Positions 26,546 to 35,312 of a stretch of 64,000 nt of DNA are shown here, piece by piece. A program made the position numbers and the translations under genes. Numbering within the stretch: position 1 is the stretch's first letter; each line of letters starts with the position of its first letter. The notes beneath the pieces are model-generated. The model worked only from the letters and a program-made list of their open reading frames with translations. It did no database searches and was not told the DNA's origin. The stretch comes from Nitrosopumilales archaeon (GTDB taxonomy: Archaea > Thermoproteota > Nitrososphaeria > Nitrososphaerales > Nitrosopumilaceae): NCBI GenBank assembly GCA_016838825.1, contig JAEHKU010000001.1:1-64000 (forward strand), given 5' to 3'.

Positions 26546-28288
26546 TTAATCCTCTTCTCCTGGGCCCATTCCAATATCTTTAGGACCAAACTCTTTCACT
26601 ACTTTTTCACGCTCTTCATCAAGTTCACCAATCTCACTGGCTTCTCTCTTTTCACTGCCTTGATAGACAGTTCTGATTGGCCACGGGATCCTGATGTCGT
26701 ACTTCTTAAATTCTTCGTACATTATCAGCCGCATGTCGTTTTTTATTTGGAACTGCTGACCGTATGTTCTTGCAAAAACTCGCACTGAAAAACTAAGAGA
26801 TGAATTGTCAAACTTGTTGAATCGCACAGTTGGCTGGCCAAAATCAACGGTGATGTTCTTATCACACCCACAGCTGAGTTTATTTTTGTCTACGTATGGA
26901 CACTTTTTTTGTCTAACTAGGTGTCCTCCTTTAGAGTCTATGACCTCTTCCATTGCACGTCTTCCTACTTTGACTAAAATGGCAGTTACTTGTCTTGGGT
27001 TGTTAAGATAAGAGACTCCTACCTCCACCGTAGCTGGTACAAGTTTGAACTCTTTTGTGTAGTTGATTATTTGACTACTGACAAGCTGACGCGTTGGAAT
27101 GATAGCCAAAGATTCGTATAATCCATGTCGAATATATGTCACTCTAGGAGTGATTTTGTGTACATGTCCATTATAGCCGCTTTCAAGCTGAACTCTATCT
27201 CCTTCTTTGACAACCCTATCTTTTCTTATTAGAATGTAGGCGAAGTAGTTTTCCATGGTCTCTTTTAGTGCAAGTCCAACACCAAGTGCCAAACCACCTG
27301 TTGCTGTTGCCAAGACTACAAGATCTATCCCCCACCAAGCCGCAACGCCTAGGGCAGTAACTATGAAAATTCCTATTGGGAGTACCTGTTTTGCAGATTT
27401 TGGAATCACCTGACTTTTCTTCTTTGCATATCCTGGTGGCCTTGCTCCAGGAATGATAATTTCATAGCCACCAAGTCTCTTCTGTTCCCTCCAATTATCG
27501 ATGGCATATATTTCCGAAGGTATTACTCCTGGTCTTAGCACGCGACCGGCTTGGCTTTTACCAGTTATACATACCTCATAATAGCTTAGAAACTTTTTTC
27601 TCTCAAATTGTTTCCATTTTTCAAATGGATTGTCATCTAGCTGTTGATAGCTACCTATAGGGTGGCCTGTAGACGTTCGATACCTTTCTAAATGCCGCTT
27701 ACCACTTTCTGATTGAAGATATTTTTGAAAATCTTCATCTGACATGTCTTCAGGTGTTTGTTTCGGGGCAGTCCACTTGAAGAGTTTATGGAAAAAATCT
27801 CCTTCATCATCGGGGAAACCACGCATGTATACCCATTGTTCAAAGTCTTCTCTTTCAAGAACCGATTTGTCGCGCTTATTTAGTGCAATTGGAATGAGAT
27901 GAGAAACAGTATAGCCAATTACAAGAATATTGATCGTGTTAAGCATTTTGGCAAAAGTTTCCTGTGCTGTAAGCTCTCCTTCAGGATTTTGGATTTGTTC
28001 TTCCTCCTCAAATAGCTGGAACGTTTGGATATAGATATTAATTGATGAAACTAGCGCAATTGCAAAAAATGGCAAAACAGCTTTTCGTGCAAAACGTGAA
28101 AGGTGTGGTCGGGTGTAGTTGAACTTTTGTTTTTGAACCCATTGAGAAAACTTACGATAAATAGCGATTATAATGATTAGTCCTATAACCAAAATGGCAA
28201 AGGCAATCTGCAACGATTCATTTGAAGCAAGTAAACTGAGTACAGTTTCAAACTCTCCAACTGAAACTTCTGGAAGTTCTTCTGCCAT
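26546..28288 (-). CDS. MscS-family mechanosensitive channel with a large cytoplasmic insert
   Basis: A 580-residue membrane protein. N-terminal helices lie at about 22-46, 70-90 and 112-132, then a hydrophilic region of about 160 residues before the channel-forming helices (LGVAAWWGIDLVVLATATGG and ALGVGLALKETMENYFA). The MscS beta domain follows (VVKEGDRVQLESGYNGHVHK). A cysteine-bearing insert, CPYVDKNKLSCGCDK, interrupts the C-terminal vestibule and could bind metal. Members release solutes under hypo-osmotic shock. Family call is good; gating and the insert are unstudied here. Confidence 0.85.
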   Translation of the reverse strand: MAEELPEVSVGEFETVLSLLASNESLQIAFAILVIGLIIIIAIYRKFSQWVQKQKFNYTRPHLSRFARKAVLPFFAIALVSSINIYIQTFQLFEEEEQIQNPEGELTAQETFAKMLNTINILVIGYTVSHLIPIALNKRDKSVLEREDFEQWVYMRGFPDDEGDFFHKLFKWTAPKQTPEDMSDEDFQKYLQSESGKRHLERYRTSTGHPIGSYQQLDDNPFEKWKQFERKKFLSYYEVCITGKSQAGRVLRPGVIPSEIYAIDNWREQKRLGGYEIIIPGARPPGYAKKKSQVIPKSAKQVLPIGIFIVTALGVAAWWGIDLVVLATATGGLALGVGLALKETMENYFAYILIRKDRVVKEGDRVQLESGYNGHVHKITPRVTYIRHGLYESLAIIPTRQLVSSQIINYTKEFKLVPATVEVGVSYLNNPRQVTAILVKVGRRAMEEVIDSKGGHLVRQKKCPYVDKNKLSCGCDKNITVDFGQPTVRFNKFDNSSLSFSVRVFARTYGQQFQIKNDMRLIMYEEFKKYDIRIPWPIRTVYQGSEKREASEIGELDEEREKVVKEFGPKDIGMGPGEED

Positions 28289-28367
28289 GTCCGTACGAAC
28301 TATTTAAGCAGGTGTTTTATACTTTTGTGAAATGAACAATTAAGTATGATAAATCCGTAATTAACAA

Positions 28368-29768
28368 ATGACTATACAAACAAGCGAAGTTGATTGGACT
28401 GAGACAACTTCTCCATCTATAAAATCACATACTCTCCAAAACTTTCGTGACATTTCTCAAATTCAAGAAATGTCAGAAGAAAAACAATTTGAGATGGAAG
28501 TAATTGGAAATGTTCTTCCTTTCAAAGCAAATAACTATGTAGTGGAACAGCTGATTGATTGGAGCAATGTTCCAAATGATTCAATGTACGTTCTGACTTT
28601 TCCTCAGAAGGAAATGCTTTTGCCACATCATTATGACGAGATGGCAGCTGCTTTGAAGAGTGGTGCAGATAAAAAAATGATTCAAGAAACTGCAAACAAG
28701 ATCAGGATGCAGTTAAATCCACATCCAGCTGGTCAGATGGAACATAATGTTCCAGAGCTCAAGGATGGAACCAAGCTTTATGGAATGCAGCACAAGTACA
28801 AAGAAACTTGTCTATTCTTTCCTAGTCAAAGTCAAACATGTCATGCATATTGTAGTTTTTGTTTTAGATGGCCACAATTTGTGGGAATGGATGAGCTCAA
28901 GTTTGCAATGAAAGAATCCGAGTCCCTAGTTCAATATCTTCGTGAGCATCCAGAGATTTCTGATGTTTTGTTTACTGGCGGGGATCCAATGATAATGAAA
29001 GCACGCATTTTTGCTGGATACATTGATGCATTACTTGATTCCAATTTACCAAATCTCAAAACAATTAGAATTGGAACTAAAGCGTTATCTTACTGGCCTT
29101 ACAAATTTTTGTCAGATAATGATGCAGATGAAACATTAGCACTATTTGAAAAGGTCACACAAAAAGGAATTCATCTAGCAATTATGGCTCACTTTAATCA
29201 TCAGGTAGAGCTTTCTACTGATTCTGTTAAAGAAGCCATCCACAGAGTGAGGAAGACGGGAGCACAAATTAGAACACAATCACCCGTTCTAGCTCATATC
29301 AACGATGATCCCGATATATGGGCAGAAATGTGGAAAAAACAGGTTCAGTTGGGTTGTATACCATACTACATGTTTGTGGTAAGAGATACAGGTGCTCAGC
29401 ATTACTTTGGTGTGCCCCTTGTCAGAGCTCACGAGATTTTTAGAAATGCCTACAAAAAGGTTAGTGGATTGTCAAGAACTGTTAGAGGACCCAGCATGTC
29501 TGCAACTCCAGGTAAGATTCAAGTCTTAGGTGTTTCTGATGTTGGAGAAAAGAAAGTAATTGTTCTTCGATTCTTACAAGGTAGAAACCCAGATTGGGTA
29601 CACAAACCATTCTTTGCTGAGTATAACGAAAATGCAATTTGGATTGATGACTTAAAACCTGCTTTTGGAGACAAGTTCTTTTATGAAGATGAGCTTGCTT
29701 CGATGTTTGCTAATGACATTAAAACGACGGGATCTGATGTAAGTACCGCTGGTGGAGGCCCACCATAA
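28368..29768 (+). CDS. Lysine 2,3-aminomutase-like radical SAM enzyme
   Basis: A 466-residue radical SAM protein. The iron-sulfur motif is C158-x3-C162-x2-C165 (CHAYCSFC), followed by FTGGDPM and the family segments IRIGTKALSYWP and LAIMAHFNH. The PLP-lysine region is altered to MSATPGKIQ from the usual glycine-rich form but retains a lysine. KamA enzymes make beta-lysine, a precursor of the osmolyte acetyl-beta-lysine; no acetyltransferase gene adjoins, so the substrate is uncertain. It is divergent from the mscS-type gene across 79 bases, an osmotic-stress pairing that may be coincidental. Confidence 0.8.
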   Translation: MTIQTSEVDWTETTSPSIKSHTLQNFRDISQIQEMSEEKQFEMEVIGNVLPFKANNYVVEQLIDWSNVPNDSMYVLTFPQKEMLLPHHYDEMAAALKSGADKKMIQETANKIRMQLNPHPAGQMEHNVPELKDGTKLYGMQHKYKETCLFFPSQSQTCHAYCSFCFRWPQFVGMDELKFAMKESESLVQYLREHPEISDVLFTGGDPMIMKARIFAGYIDALLDSNLPNLKTIRIGTKALSYWPYKFLSDNDADETLALFEKVTQKGIHLAIMAHFNHQVELSTDSVKEAIHRVRKTGAQIRTQSPVLAHINDDPDIWAEMWKKQVQLGCIPYYMFVVRDTGAQHYFGVPLVRAHEIFRNAYKKVSGLSRTVRGPSMSATPGKIQVLGVSDVGEKKVIVLRFLQGRNPDWVHKPFFAEYNENAIWIDDLKPAFGDKFFYEDELASMFANDIKTTGSDVSTAGGGPP

Positions 29769-29786
29769 AGTTTCAATGTTTGTAGA

Positions 29787-31154
29787 TTAGGTAGTTTGTT
29801 TATCTGAATCGCTAGCCAAGGTTTGCATTTTTCTTGCTTTTCCCATACCAATTGTCGTAATTATAACGGATACCATTATGATTACAAAAACAATTTGTGG
29901 ATAAGCTTCTGCATTTGGCAAACCAAGCGTAAGCGGTATCGTAGCTAAAACAGCAGCTGCAAGACCTCTTGGGATCATTACGGATGTTACTTTTTTATCA
30001 ATAAGACTGAATCTTTTCGTAAGAGAAGCTTTTACAACTCCAATTCTTGCTACGTAAATTGCAATGGAAGCTACTATTCCAAAAATGAGATATTCAATTC
30101 TTCCAAGACTTGCTAATAGTCCTATAAAGACAAAGAAGAATGATCTCACCAAGAACGTGAGCTGATTATGCATTTTATCATCAATGTCAATCTCAGGGAG
30201 TTTGAGTCTTAGACGGCGTGCTAATGTGTACCTGTTACCCAACATTAATCCAAATACCAGCGCTGTTAGTGCACCTGATTCGCCAAATGATCTTGCTAGG
30301 AAGAATAAAACGAACAACATTCCTAAAGTGAGCATGTAAGCGTGTTGGGTGTTAGATAGTTTGGTTATGACATACATCCAAGGAATTCCCACGCCAAGTC
30401 CAAGAATTAAACCAGTTGCAACTGCCTTCCCAAAAGTCTGTAATATTAAGTTAGGATCAAAATATCCAGTAATCACAAGGTCAAATAAAATGAAAGCAGT
30501 AATTGTTGCTAAAATGTCTGTCATGGCAGATTCTAAACTAAGCATAGACTTTGCTTCCTCAGAGATGCGCACGTTCCGTACAAGACCGAAAACAATGATA
30601 GAACTACTTCCACCAACTATTGATCCTAGTAAGATGCTATCAAAAAGATCCCAGCCAAGACCATAAAATGCAATCAACGTTACAATGAAAACTGAAACTA
30701 CAAAACCTAATACAGTGAGCATGACGGCAAAGTGTGCAGTCTTTATTACATTTCGAATGTCTAAGTTAATTCCACCGTCAAACATAATTATGATCAAAGC
30801 TACTGCCGCAAAGTACGGGACAACCTGAATAACTGCAGCTGGTTGAATTATTCCAAAGACTGGACCAATTAGCACTCCAAGGATCAGTAAAAATGCTATA
30901 TCAGGAATTCCGGTTTTTTTGAAAAACGCTTCACCCGCAACACCCAAAAAAATTGTAATGCCAGCTGCAAGTAGTACGACCTGAGCTGATGCAATACTTT
31001 CAGTACCAATGGCAAGTTGTGGAATAGCCTCCTGAACTCTTGCAAATCCTTGGTGTAAAAATTCTAGGTCAGGCTCGAATTGTGAGTTGAAATCTATAAA
31101 GTCTCCAAAAAAAGATCTTACCATATCTAGAATACTTACCGTTACAAAGTTCAT
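29787..31154 (-). CDS. Cation/proton antiporter of the CPA superfamily
   Basis: A 455-residue membrane protein with about 12 hydrophobic segments. It includes the IAFLLILGVLIGPVFG region, FDGGINLDIRNV, the GSSSIIVFGLV core and LTALVFGLMLGNRY typical of NhaP/KefB-like exchangers. An extra N-terminal stretch of about 50 residues precedes the first core helix. No C-terminal RCK domain is present. It should exchange Na+ or K+ for protons; the ion is not determinable. Confidence 0.87.
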   Translation of the reverse strand: MNFVTVSILDMVRSFFGDFIDFNSQFEPDLEFLHQGFARVQEAIPQLAIGTESIASAQVVLLAAGITIFLGVAGEAFFKKTGIPDIAFLLILGVLIGPVFGIIQPAAVIQVVPYFAAVALIIIMFDGGINLDIRNVIKTAHFAVMLTVLGFVVSVFIVTLIAFYGLGWDLFDSILLGSIVGGSSSIIVFGLVRNVRISEEAKSMLSLESAMTDILATITAFILFDLVITGYFDPNLILQTFGKAVATGLILGLGVGIPWMYVITKLSNTQHAYMLTLGMLFVLFFLARSFGESGALTALVFGLMLGNRYTLARRLRLKLPEIDIDDKMHNQLTFLVRSFFFVFIGLLASLGRIEYLIFGIVASIAIYVARIGVVKASLTKRFSLIDKKVTSVMIPRGLAAAVLATIPLTLGLPNAEAYPQIVFVIIMVSVIITTIGMGKARKMQTLASDSDKQTT

Positions 31155-31267
31155 GTGAGAATTGTCGTGGCTTGTTTAATACAAGAATCTGTCAATGTAG
31201 CTTGATTCTTTAGATTGAACACGCATCTACAGTTAGAAATTAAGATGACGAAGCAGGTAATATCGTA

Positions 31268-32101
31268 GTGGATCTTGTATTTTCTGATATTCATGCTGAT
31301 TTTGGTGCTCTGGGGAAAATTCTAAAAATTACAACTTCTCAGGAGTTTAAAAGGAAATATGGAAAATTTACCAGAATAATCAATCTAGGAGACGTTTTAG
31401 AAAGGGGCACACATCCCAAGGAAGTTCTTTCTTCGTTGTGTTCATTAGAAAAAAACTATACTGTTATTTCCGTTATGGGAAACCATGATGAAGCATTTTT
31501 GTATAACAGACCAGTTAGTGGCAGTTCATTTGAAAGCTTAAATGCTCATAAAGTTCTTACAGCAGAAGATCTTTCGTTCTTTTCAAAAAATACTGATGGT
31601 ACTTTTGGACAACAGACATCTATAGATAAGAAAAACAATCTTTTTTTTGTTCATGGCGGACCACTTGATCCACAAAAGATCAAACCGAAAGATATTGCAC
31701 CTATAGAGGAATGGCTATACCAAAACAGCTGGCAGAGAATATCAGAAGAAGAATTTGAGTATTTTTCATATTATGGATATTATTATCTCCCATCGTCAGC
31801 ATTTGTTGAATCAAATAATTATTTCAAAAATTCAGTAATTCTGTGTGGGCATCAACACGCAGAAAAAATTATTGAACAAGATGCAAATCATAGTATAAGA
31901 GAATTATCTCTCAAATGCATAACTGAACGGATCTCCGATTTTTTAGTCGAAAAAAAGGAGATAGAAATTTCGAATTTTTGTAATTATTTGATTAGATTGG
32001 GCATAGGAGGTCCAGAAGGGTATGAACCTGGTTCACAAAATCCTCACTTTGGAATAATTCAACATGATCAAAAAAAAGTAATTCTATTTGAGATAAAGTA
32101 A
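31268..32101 (+). CDS. Calcineurin-like metallophosphoesterase, 3' end probably frameshifted
   Basis: A 277-residue phosphoesterase starting at GTG 31268. Metal-binding motifs are FSDIHADFGAL, NLGDVLERG, MGNHDEAF, FVHGGPLD and CGHQHAE, in the standard order. The annotated frame ends at 32101, but directly after it the shifted frame reads a well-formed helix (SIVKKIDEIKRSLDSLEQKK) without its own start codon and stops at 32178, two bases short of the convergent gene. One missing base near 32093 would join the two, giving about 25 more residues. Substrate unknown. Confidence 0.82.
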   Translation: MDLVFSDIHADFGALGKILKITTSQEFKRKYGKFTRIINLGDVLERGTHPKEVLSSLCSLEKNYTVISVMGNHDEAFLYNRPVSGSSFESLNAHKVLTAEDLSFFSKNTDGTFGQQTSIDKKNNLFFVHGGPLDPQKIKPKDIAPIEEWLYQNSWQRISEEEFEYFSYYGYYYLPSSAFVESNNYFKNSVILCGHQHAEKIIEQDANHSIRELSLKCITERISDFLVEKKEIEISNFCNYLIRLGIGGPEGYEPGSQNPHFGIIQHDQKKVILFEIK

Positions 32102-32180
32102 CATCTATTGTAAAAAAGATTGATGAAATTAAAAGATCTCTAGATTCACTTGAACAAAAAAAATGGTTTAGAGACTAAAT

Positions 32181-32390
32181 TCACGTAGTGAGCTCTGGTT
32201 TTAATGTCCAAGCTATTGCCAGTGCTACAAAGGGAATTGAAATTAGGATTGTAATTTGTAGAATTATGAATAGAGACGATTCTGTTTTTTCTGGCTCTGC
32301 TATTATCCATGGTAGTGGTAAAGTGATTACAAACCAGATTAAGGACATGAGTATTATGATCTCTAGTTTTGTCTTTGTCTTTTTGTTCAC
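32181..32390 (-). CDS. Small membrane protein with two predicted helices
   Basis: A 69-residue protein: a lysine-rich N-terminus (MNKKTKTKLE), a first helix (IIILMSLIWFVITLPLPWII), a short polar loop, and a second helix (FIILQITILISIPFVALAIA). The positive-inside pattern is good. A plus-strand frame of 92 codons covers the same bases but reads poorly as protein. No family recognised. Confidence 0.55.
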   Translation of the reverse strand: MNKKTKTKLEIIILMSLIWFVITLPLPWIIAEPEKTESSLFIILQITILISIPFVALAIAWTLKPELTT

Positions 32391-32469
32391 TATCCAGAAT
32401 TGGATATTTGGATTATTAATTTGGTGTGTTAATGATGTTAATTTACAGAATATTGACTTGGTCTAAACT

Positions 32470-32907
32470 TTACAGTTTGATGCCAAAGGACCAGCGACGG
32501 TTCAAAATAAAGACAAACGAACCGGCAATTACAATTGAGATAAATGCTGATAGAATATAGTAGAGTGCCATAACTTCTACGAATAAGTAGATAAAACCAA
32601 GTTGAATACCCGCACCAATAAGACTTATTCCCAAAAATTTCGCATACATAACGAGTGTTCTTTGTGTAGATGCATAGTCCTTGAATGTCCATTTTTTATT
32701 TAGAGCGAAATTTGAAGTGACAGAAACATAGATTGCAATACCTGCAGATAGCAAATACCACAATCCTGCAAATTCTGTTAGCGCATAAAGAATCCCAAGA
32801 TTTACTAGAATACCACTTCCTCCAACTAGATAATATTTGAAGGCATGTCGTACCAGTAGCAAAAACCTACTTTTAGCACTTGGATGATCTAATGTCATAT
32901 TGATCAT
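32470..32907 (-). CDS. GtrA-like membrane protein
   Basis: A 145-residue protein with four hydrophobic helices. It matches the GtrA family pattern: HAFKYYLVGGSGILVNLGIL for helix one, then ALNKKWTFKDY, and a final FVFILNRRWSFG closing motif. GtrA proteins are thought to move lipid-linked sugars across the membrane during surface glycan assembly. No glycosyltransferase gene is adjacent. Confidence 0.85.
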   Translation of the reverse strand: MINMTLDHPSAKSRFLLLVRHAFKYYLVGGSGILVNLGILYALTEFAGLWYLLSAGIAIYVSVTSNFALNKKWTFKDYASTQRTLVMYAKFLGISLIGAGIQLGFIYLFVEVMALYYILSAFISIVIAGSFVFILNRRWSFGIKL

Positions 32908-33054
32908 TCAATTTTGGTGTTATTTATAAACACAAAGCATTGAGTTGGTTTCCAAAGGGGATTATTTTCTTTATATTGTAATGAATGAATCTTCTAATTT
33001 AGGAAGGAAATTTTTCAATTACAACAGATTATTCATGCAAAAATTTTCATAAAT

Positions 33055-33063
33055 TATTAAATA
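33055..33063 (+). promoter_or_regulatory. TATA box of the structured RNA candidate
   Basis: TATTAAATA lies about 25 bases before the predicted 5' end at 33085, where the outer helix of the RNA begins. No plus-strand coding gene follows within 600 bases, so the box appears to serve the RNA. Confidence 0.55.
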
Positions 33064-33084
33064 GAATGAAAACACACAAAAAAA

Positions 33085-33205
33085 CGTGCATAAGGACAAA
33101 AGTCCTTTTGGCTAAGTCACGTAGCCCCACAGAAACGAAAAATAGATCGGCGTACAGGCACCGAATCGAGAGGTAATCTCTCAAATGTCCTGCGAGGGCT
33201 GCGCA
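33085..33205 (+). ncRNA. Unassigned structured RNA of about 120 bases
   Basis: This GC-richer stretch sits in an AT-rich gap and can fold throughout. Ends pair (GTGC 33086-33089 with GCGC 33201-33204). AAGGAC-aaaa-GTCCTT (33092-33107), GGCTA/TAGCC (33110-33126), GATCGG/CCGAATC (33145-33167) and GAGAG/CTCTC (33168-33182) are local hairpins. AGGAC can instead pair with GTCCT at 33187-33191, and AGCCC (33123) with GGGCT (33196), giving alternative or pseudoknot folds. A TATA box is correctly placed and a T-rich run (33209-33215) follows the closing helix. I could not assign it to SRP, RNase P, 5S or tRNA; ACAGAAA (33129-33135) faintly recalls RNase P RNA. Confidence 0.6.
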
Positions 33206-33628
33206 TTATTTTTTTAAATCTACAGACACGGGTCCAACTAAATTTCCATTAGGATCAATTGTAATTTCTAACGAACTATCTTTAGGAATCTGAATTTCTT
33301 TTACTCCATGGTAATCCCAGGTATAATATTCAGAAATACCTGTATCATGCAATGTTCCCTGAAGCTCAAAGTCCTCTGAAAACAAGAATGAATCACCTTT
33401 CAGAATAATTGAAAGTGTTGTTGGGCTATCTCCATTAGGAACAAAACTAAACTGATAATTTCCTTTTTTTATTTCGAAGCTGTCAACGAAAATTCCATTA
33501 TTATATAATTTGGGATCAGCCAGAGTTATGTGATATTCAACTTTGTCCTCTGATTTTTCAGTTGGGATTAGTCCTATGCCAAGTATGACTCCAATAATAA
33601 TCGGTATTACAACAAGTATTTTTTTCAC
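33206..33628 (-). CDS. Secreted or membrane-anchored hypothetical protein
   Basis: A 140-residue protein with an N-terminal signal anchor (KKILVVIPIIIGVILGIGLI) and a beta-rich extracellular domain. The chain has repeated strand patterns (VEYHITLADPKLYNNGIFVD, GNYQFSFVPNGDSPTTLSII), suggesting an immunoglobulin-like or jelly-roll fold. No lipobox cysteine is present. The 3' end abuts the structured RNA convergently and its lysine tail codes through the T-rich run. No family recognised. Confidence 0.6.
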   Translation of the reverse strand: MKKILVVIPIIIGVILGIGLIPTEKSEDKVEYHITLADPKLYNNGIFVDSFEIKKGNYQFSFVPNGDSPTTLSIILKGDSFLFSEDFELQGTLHDTGISEYYTWDYHGVKEIQIPKDSSLEITIDPNGNLVGPVSVDLKK

Positions 33629-33750
33629 AAAATAGAAAGATCTAATTGATAATAAATTTCGATTTGAGTGAAAAAATTAATTTCATTAACTCAAAAACCA
33701 TTATGAGGAAATATTTAAATACATTCTTTCTTATTCAACGCCAATAAAAA

Positions 33751-33858
33751 ATGGAGAAATGTCCACTTTGTTGTGAACAGCTGGGAAGTACATTATCACT
33801 GGCAGTTCACATCAAGAAAATCCACCCGCAGAGAACTGAGATTTCTTTACTTAGATAG
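33751..33858 (+). CDS. 35-residue C2H2 zinc-finger protein
   Basis: The frame from ATG 33751 encodes one finger: C-P-L-C, twelve residues, then H-x4-H (HIKKIH), plus a ten-residue tail. A strong TATA box (ATTTAAATA) lies at about 33711-33719, 30 bases before the ATG. It is the second single-finger mini-protein in the window after that at 513-635, and the two share the C-x2-C-x12-H layout but not the rest of the sequence. Target unknown. Confidence 0.65.
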   Translation: MEKCPLCCEQLGSTLSLAVHIKKIHPQRTEISLLR

Positions 33859-34011
33859 TCTCATTCTCAGGGAAGGGGGAAGTATCCATTGGCCAAATTT
33901 AGATTTTCACTCTGAAATGATAAATTTGCCTGGGTTTTGTTAGTGAAATTTAGCCTACAGTAAAGCAGAATTTACACCCTTGATTAATAACAAAATTTTG
34001 CATGCCTAGAT

Positions 34012-34656
34012 GTGCCATCATTCGTAGAAAAGTGGTCGAAACCATCAACACCTGGTTTCACAACGAGATTAAGTGAGACTATAAAACCGAAAGGTGCATT
34101 GAAACCAAGAGTAGAGCATGCAGTTAAGAAACTTCAATCTCAGACTTCAAAGATGGATGCAATGTTAACTAAATTACGAGAAAGAGACCAACAAGTTTTT
34201 CAAAAAATTATAGTTGCAACACAACAACATGATGCACATGGAAGCAAAGTATTAGCAAATGAATTAGTTGAGGTACGTAAAGTCACAAAAGTTCTTGGTA
34301 GTGCAAAAACAGCACTAGATCAAATTGAATTAAGATTAACTACTTTCCATACTCTTGGAGATACAGTAGTTACAATAATGCCAACTATTGGTCTCATGAA
34401 AGGAATGAGATCTTCACTTGCCAAATTCATGCCGGGTGCAGAGCAAGAGCTAAGCCAAATGGCCGAAACATTAGGTGGTTTTATGACTGAAGGTTTCAGT
34501 GACAGTTCATTTACAGCTGACTCTGCAGTAACAAATGATGAATCAGAAAAGATACTTCAAGAAGCAGCTGCCGTTGCAGAATCCTCATTAAATGAGAAAT
34601 TACCATCTACGCCTGTAGAAGAATCCACATCAACATCTACTTCTCGATTCATGTAG
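34012..34656 (+). CDS. cdvB: CdvB-like ESCRT-III protein (Snf7 family)
   Basis: A 214-residue helical protein starting at GTG 34012. A basic N-terminal helix region (about 25-100, PRVEHAVKKLQSQTSKMDAM and on) is followed by further helices and an acidic, serine/threonine-rich tail, the ESCRT-III plan. The C-terminal SLNEKLPSTPVEE resembles a proline-containing MIM2-type motif that would bind the Vps4-like ATPase CdvC. These filaments constrict the membrane at division. Nitrososphaerota carry several CdvB paralogues; which one this is, and where cdvA and cdvC lie, is not visible here. Confidence 0.82.
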   Translation: MPSFVEKWSKPSTPGFTTRLSETIKPKGALKPRVEHAVKKLQSQTSKMDAMLTKLRERDQQVFQKIIVATQQHDAHGSKVLANELVEVRKVTKVLGSAKTALDQIELRLTTFHTLGDTVVTIMPTIGLMKGMRSSLAKFMPGAEQELSQMAETLGGFMTEGFSDSSFTADSAVTNDESEKILQEAAAVAESSLNEKLPSTPVEESTSTSTSRFM

Positions 34657-34715
34657 AATTCTTCAGTCATTAAGAAATCAAATCTAGTTTTTAGTACAAG
34701 ATTTTTAGAAATATT

Positions 34716-35312
34716 TTATGTCTTGGTTTTCGATTCTTTGAAGCTTTTTATTTTATCGCCTTCCGCATTTACGATATTATCAACAGAAGATAATTTACCA
34801 CGCAAGTTGTTTACTATAGATGCCACCTCATCAGCAGCCTGTTCCACCTTCGATCTTTTCTCGGTGAGACTTCGAATTCCTTCATTTTCCTCGTCTATAT
34901 ACTCAGAAACTTTAACCAGCTTTTCCCTTAGGTTCTTGATATCAACTGATTCATCTTCAACATCTTTTTCAAGTTTTGTTCGTTTATCCTTGAGATTTTT
35001 AATCATTAAACCAACATAGTCAATAGCTTCTTCTAATTTAGAGCGTTTGTCCATTAGGTTTTTAATTCCAATGTCAGTGCCAGGTTCAGATGCTGGTTCA
35101 GGTTCTGTAACTGGTTCTGGTTCAGGTTGTTTAATTTCAACTGGTTCTGGTTCAGGCGTTGATTCTTCAGGTTCTCTAGTTTCTATTGATTCATCTTCAG
35201 ACTTTTCTGCCTCAACAATGCCGCCAGAGCCCTCTTCAGGCTTGTCATCTTCATGATCCTTATCAGCCCCTTCTCTAAATCCTTCAAGATTTTTCTTGAA
35301 TTGATCAAACAT
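34716..35312 (-). CDS. Acidic, proline/glutamate-rich coiled-coil protein
   Basis: A 198-residue protein read from ATG 35312; a TATA-like TTTATATATT about 27 bases upstream supports this start over the longer frame to 35390. Residues about 20-80 are acidic with PEPEP repeats, and residues about 85-195 contain four similar coiled-coil units built on IKNL-x2-KR-x-KLE. No membrane segment. It faces the cdvB-like gene convergently. It could be a scaffold for cell division or surface assembly, but that is only an inference from position. Confidence 0.65.
   Translation of the reverse strand: MFDQFKKNLEGFREGADKDHEDDKPEEGSGGIVEAEKSEDESIETREPEESTPEPEPVEIKQPEPEPVTEPEPASEPGTDIGIKNLMDKRSKLEEAIDYVGLMIKNLKDKRTKLEKDVEDESVDIKNLREKLVKVSEYIDEENEGIRSLTEKRSKVEQAADEVASIVNNLRGKLSSVDNIVNAEGDKIKSFKESKTKT

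Noticed and set aside
32188-32466. 92-codon plus-strand frame over the small membrane protein
   Set aside because: It overlaps the better minus-strand frame, which has a clear two-helix pattern; the plus reading has no membrane or domain logic and lies convergent to its likely promoter.
33085-33205. Assignment of the structured RNA as SRP RNA, 5S rRNA or RNase P RNA
   Set aside because: Too short for archaeal SRP or standard RNase P RNA and lacking their best motifs (such as GAGGAAAGTCC); 5S features are absent. Left unassigned.
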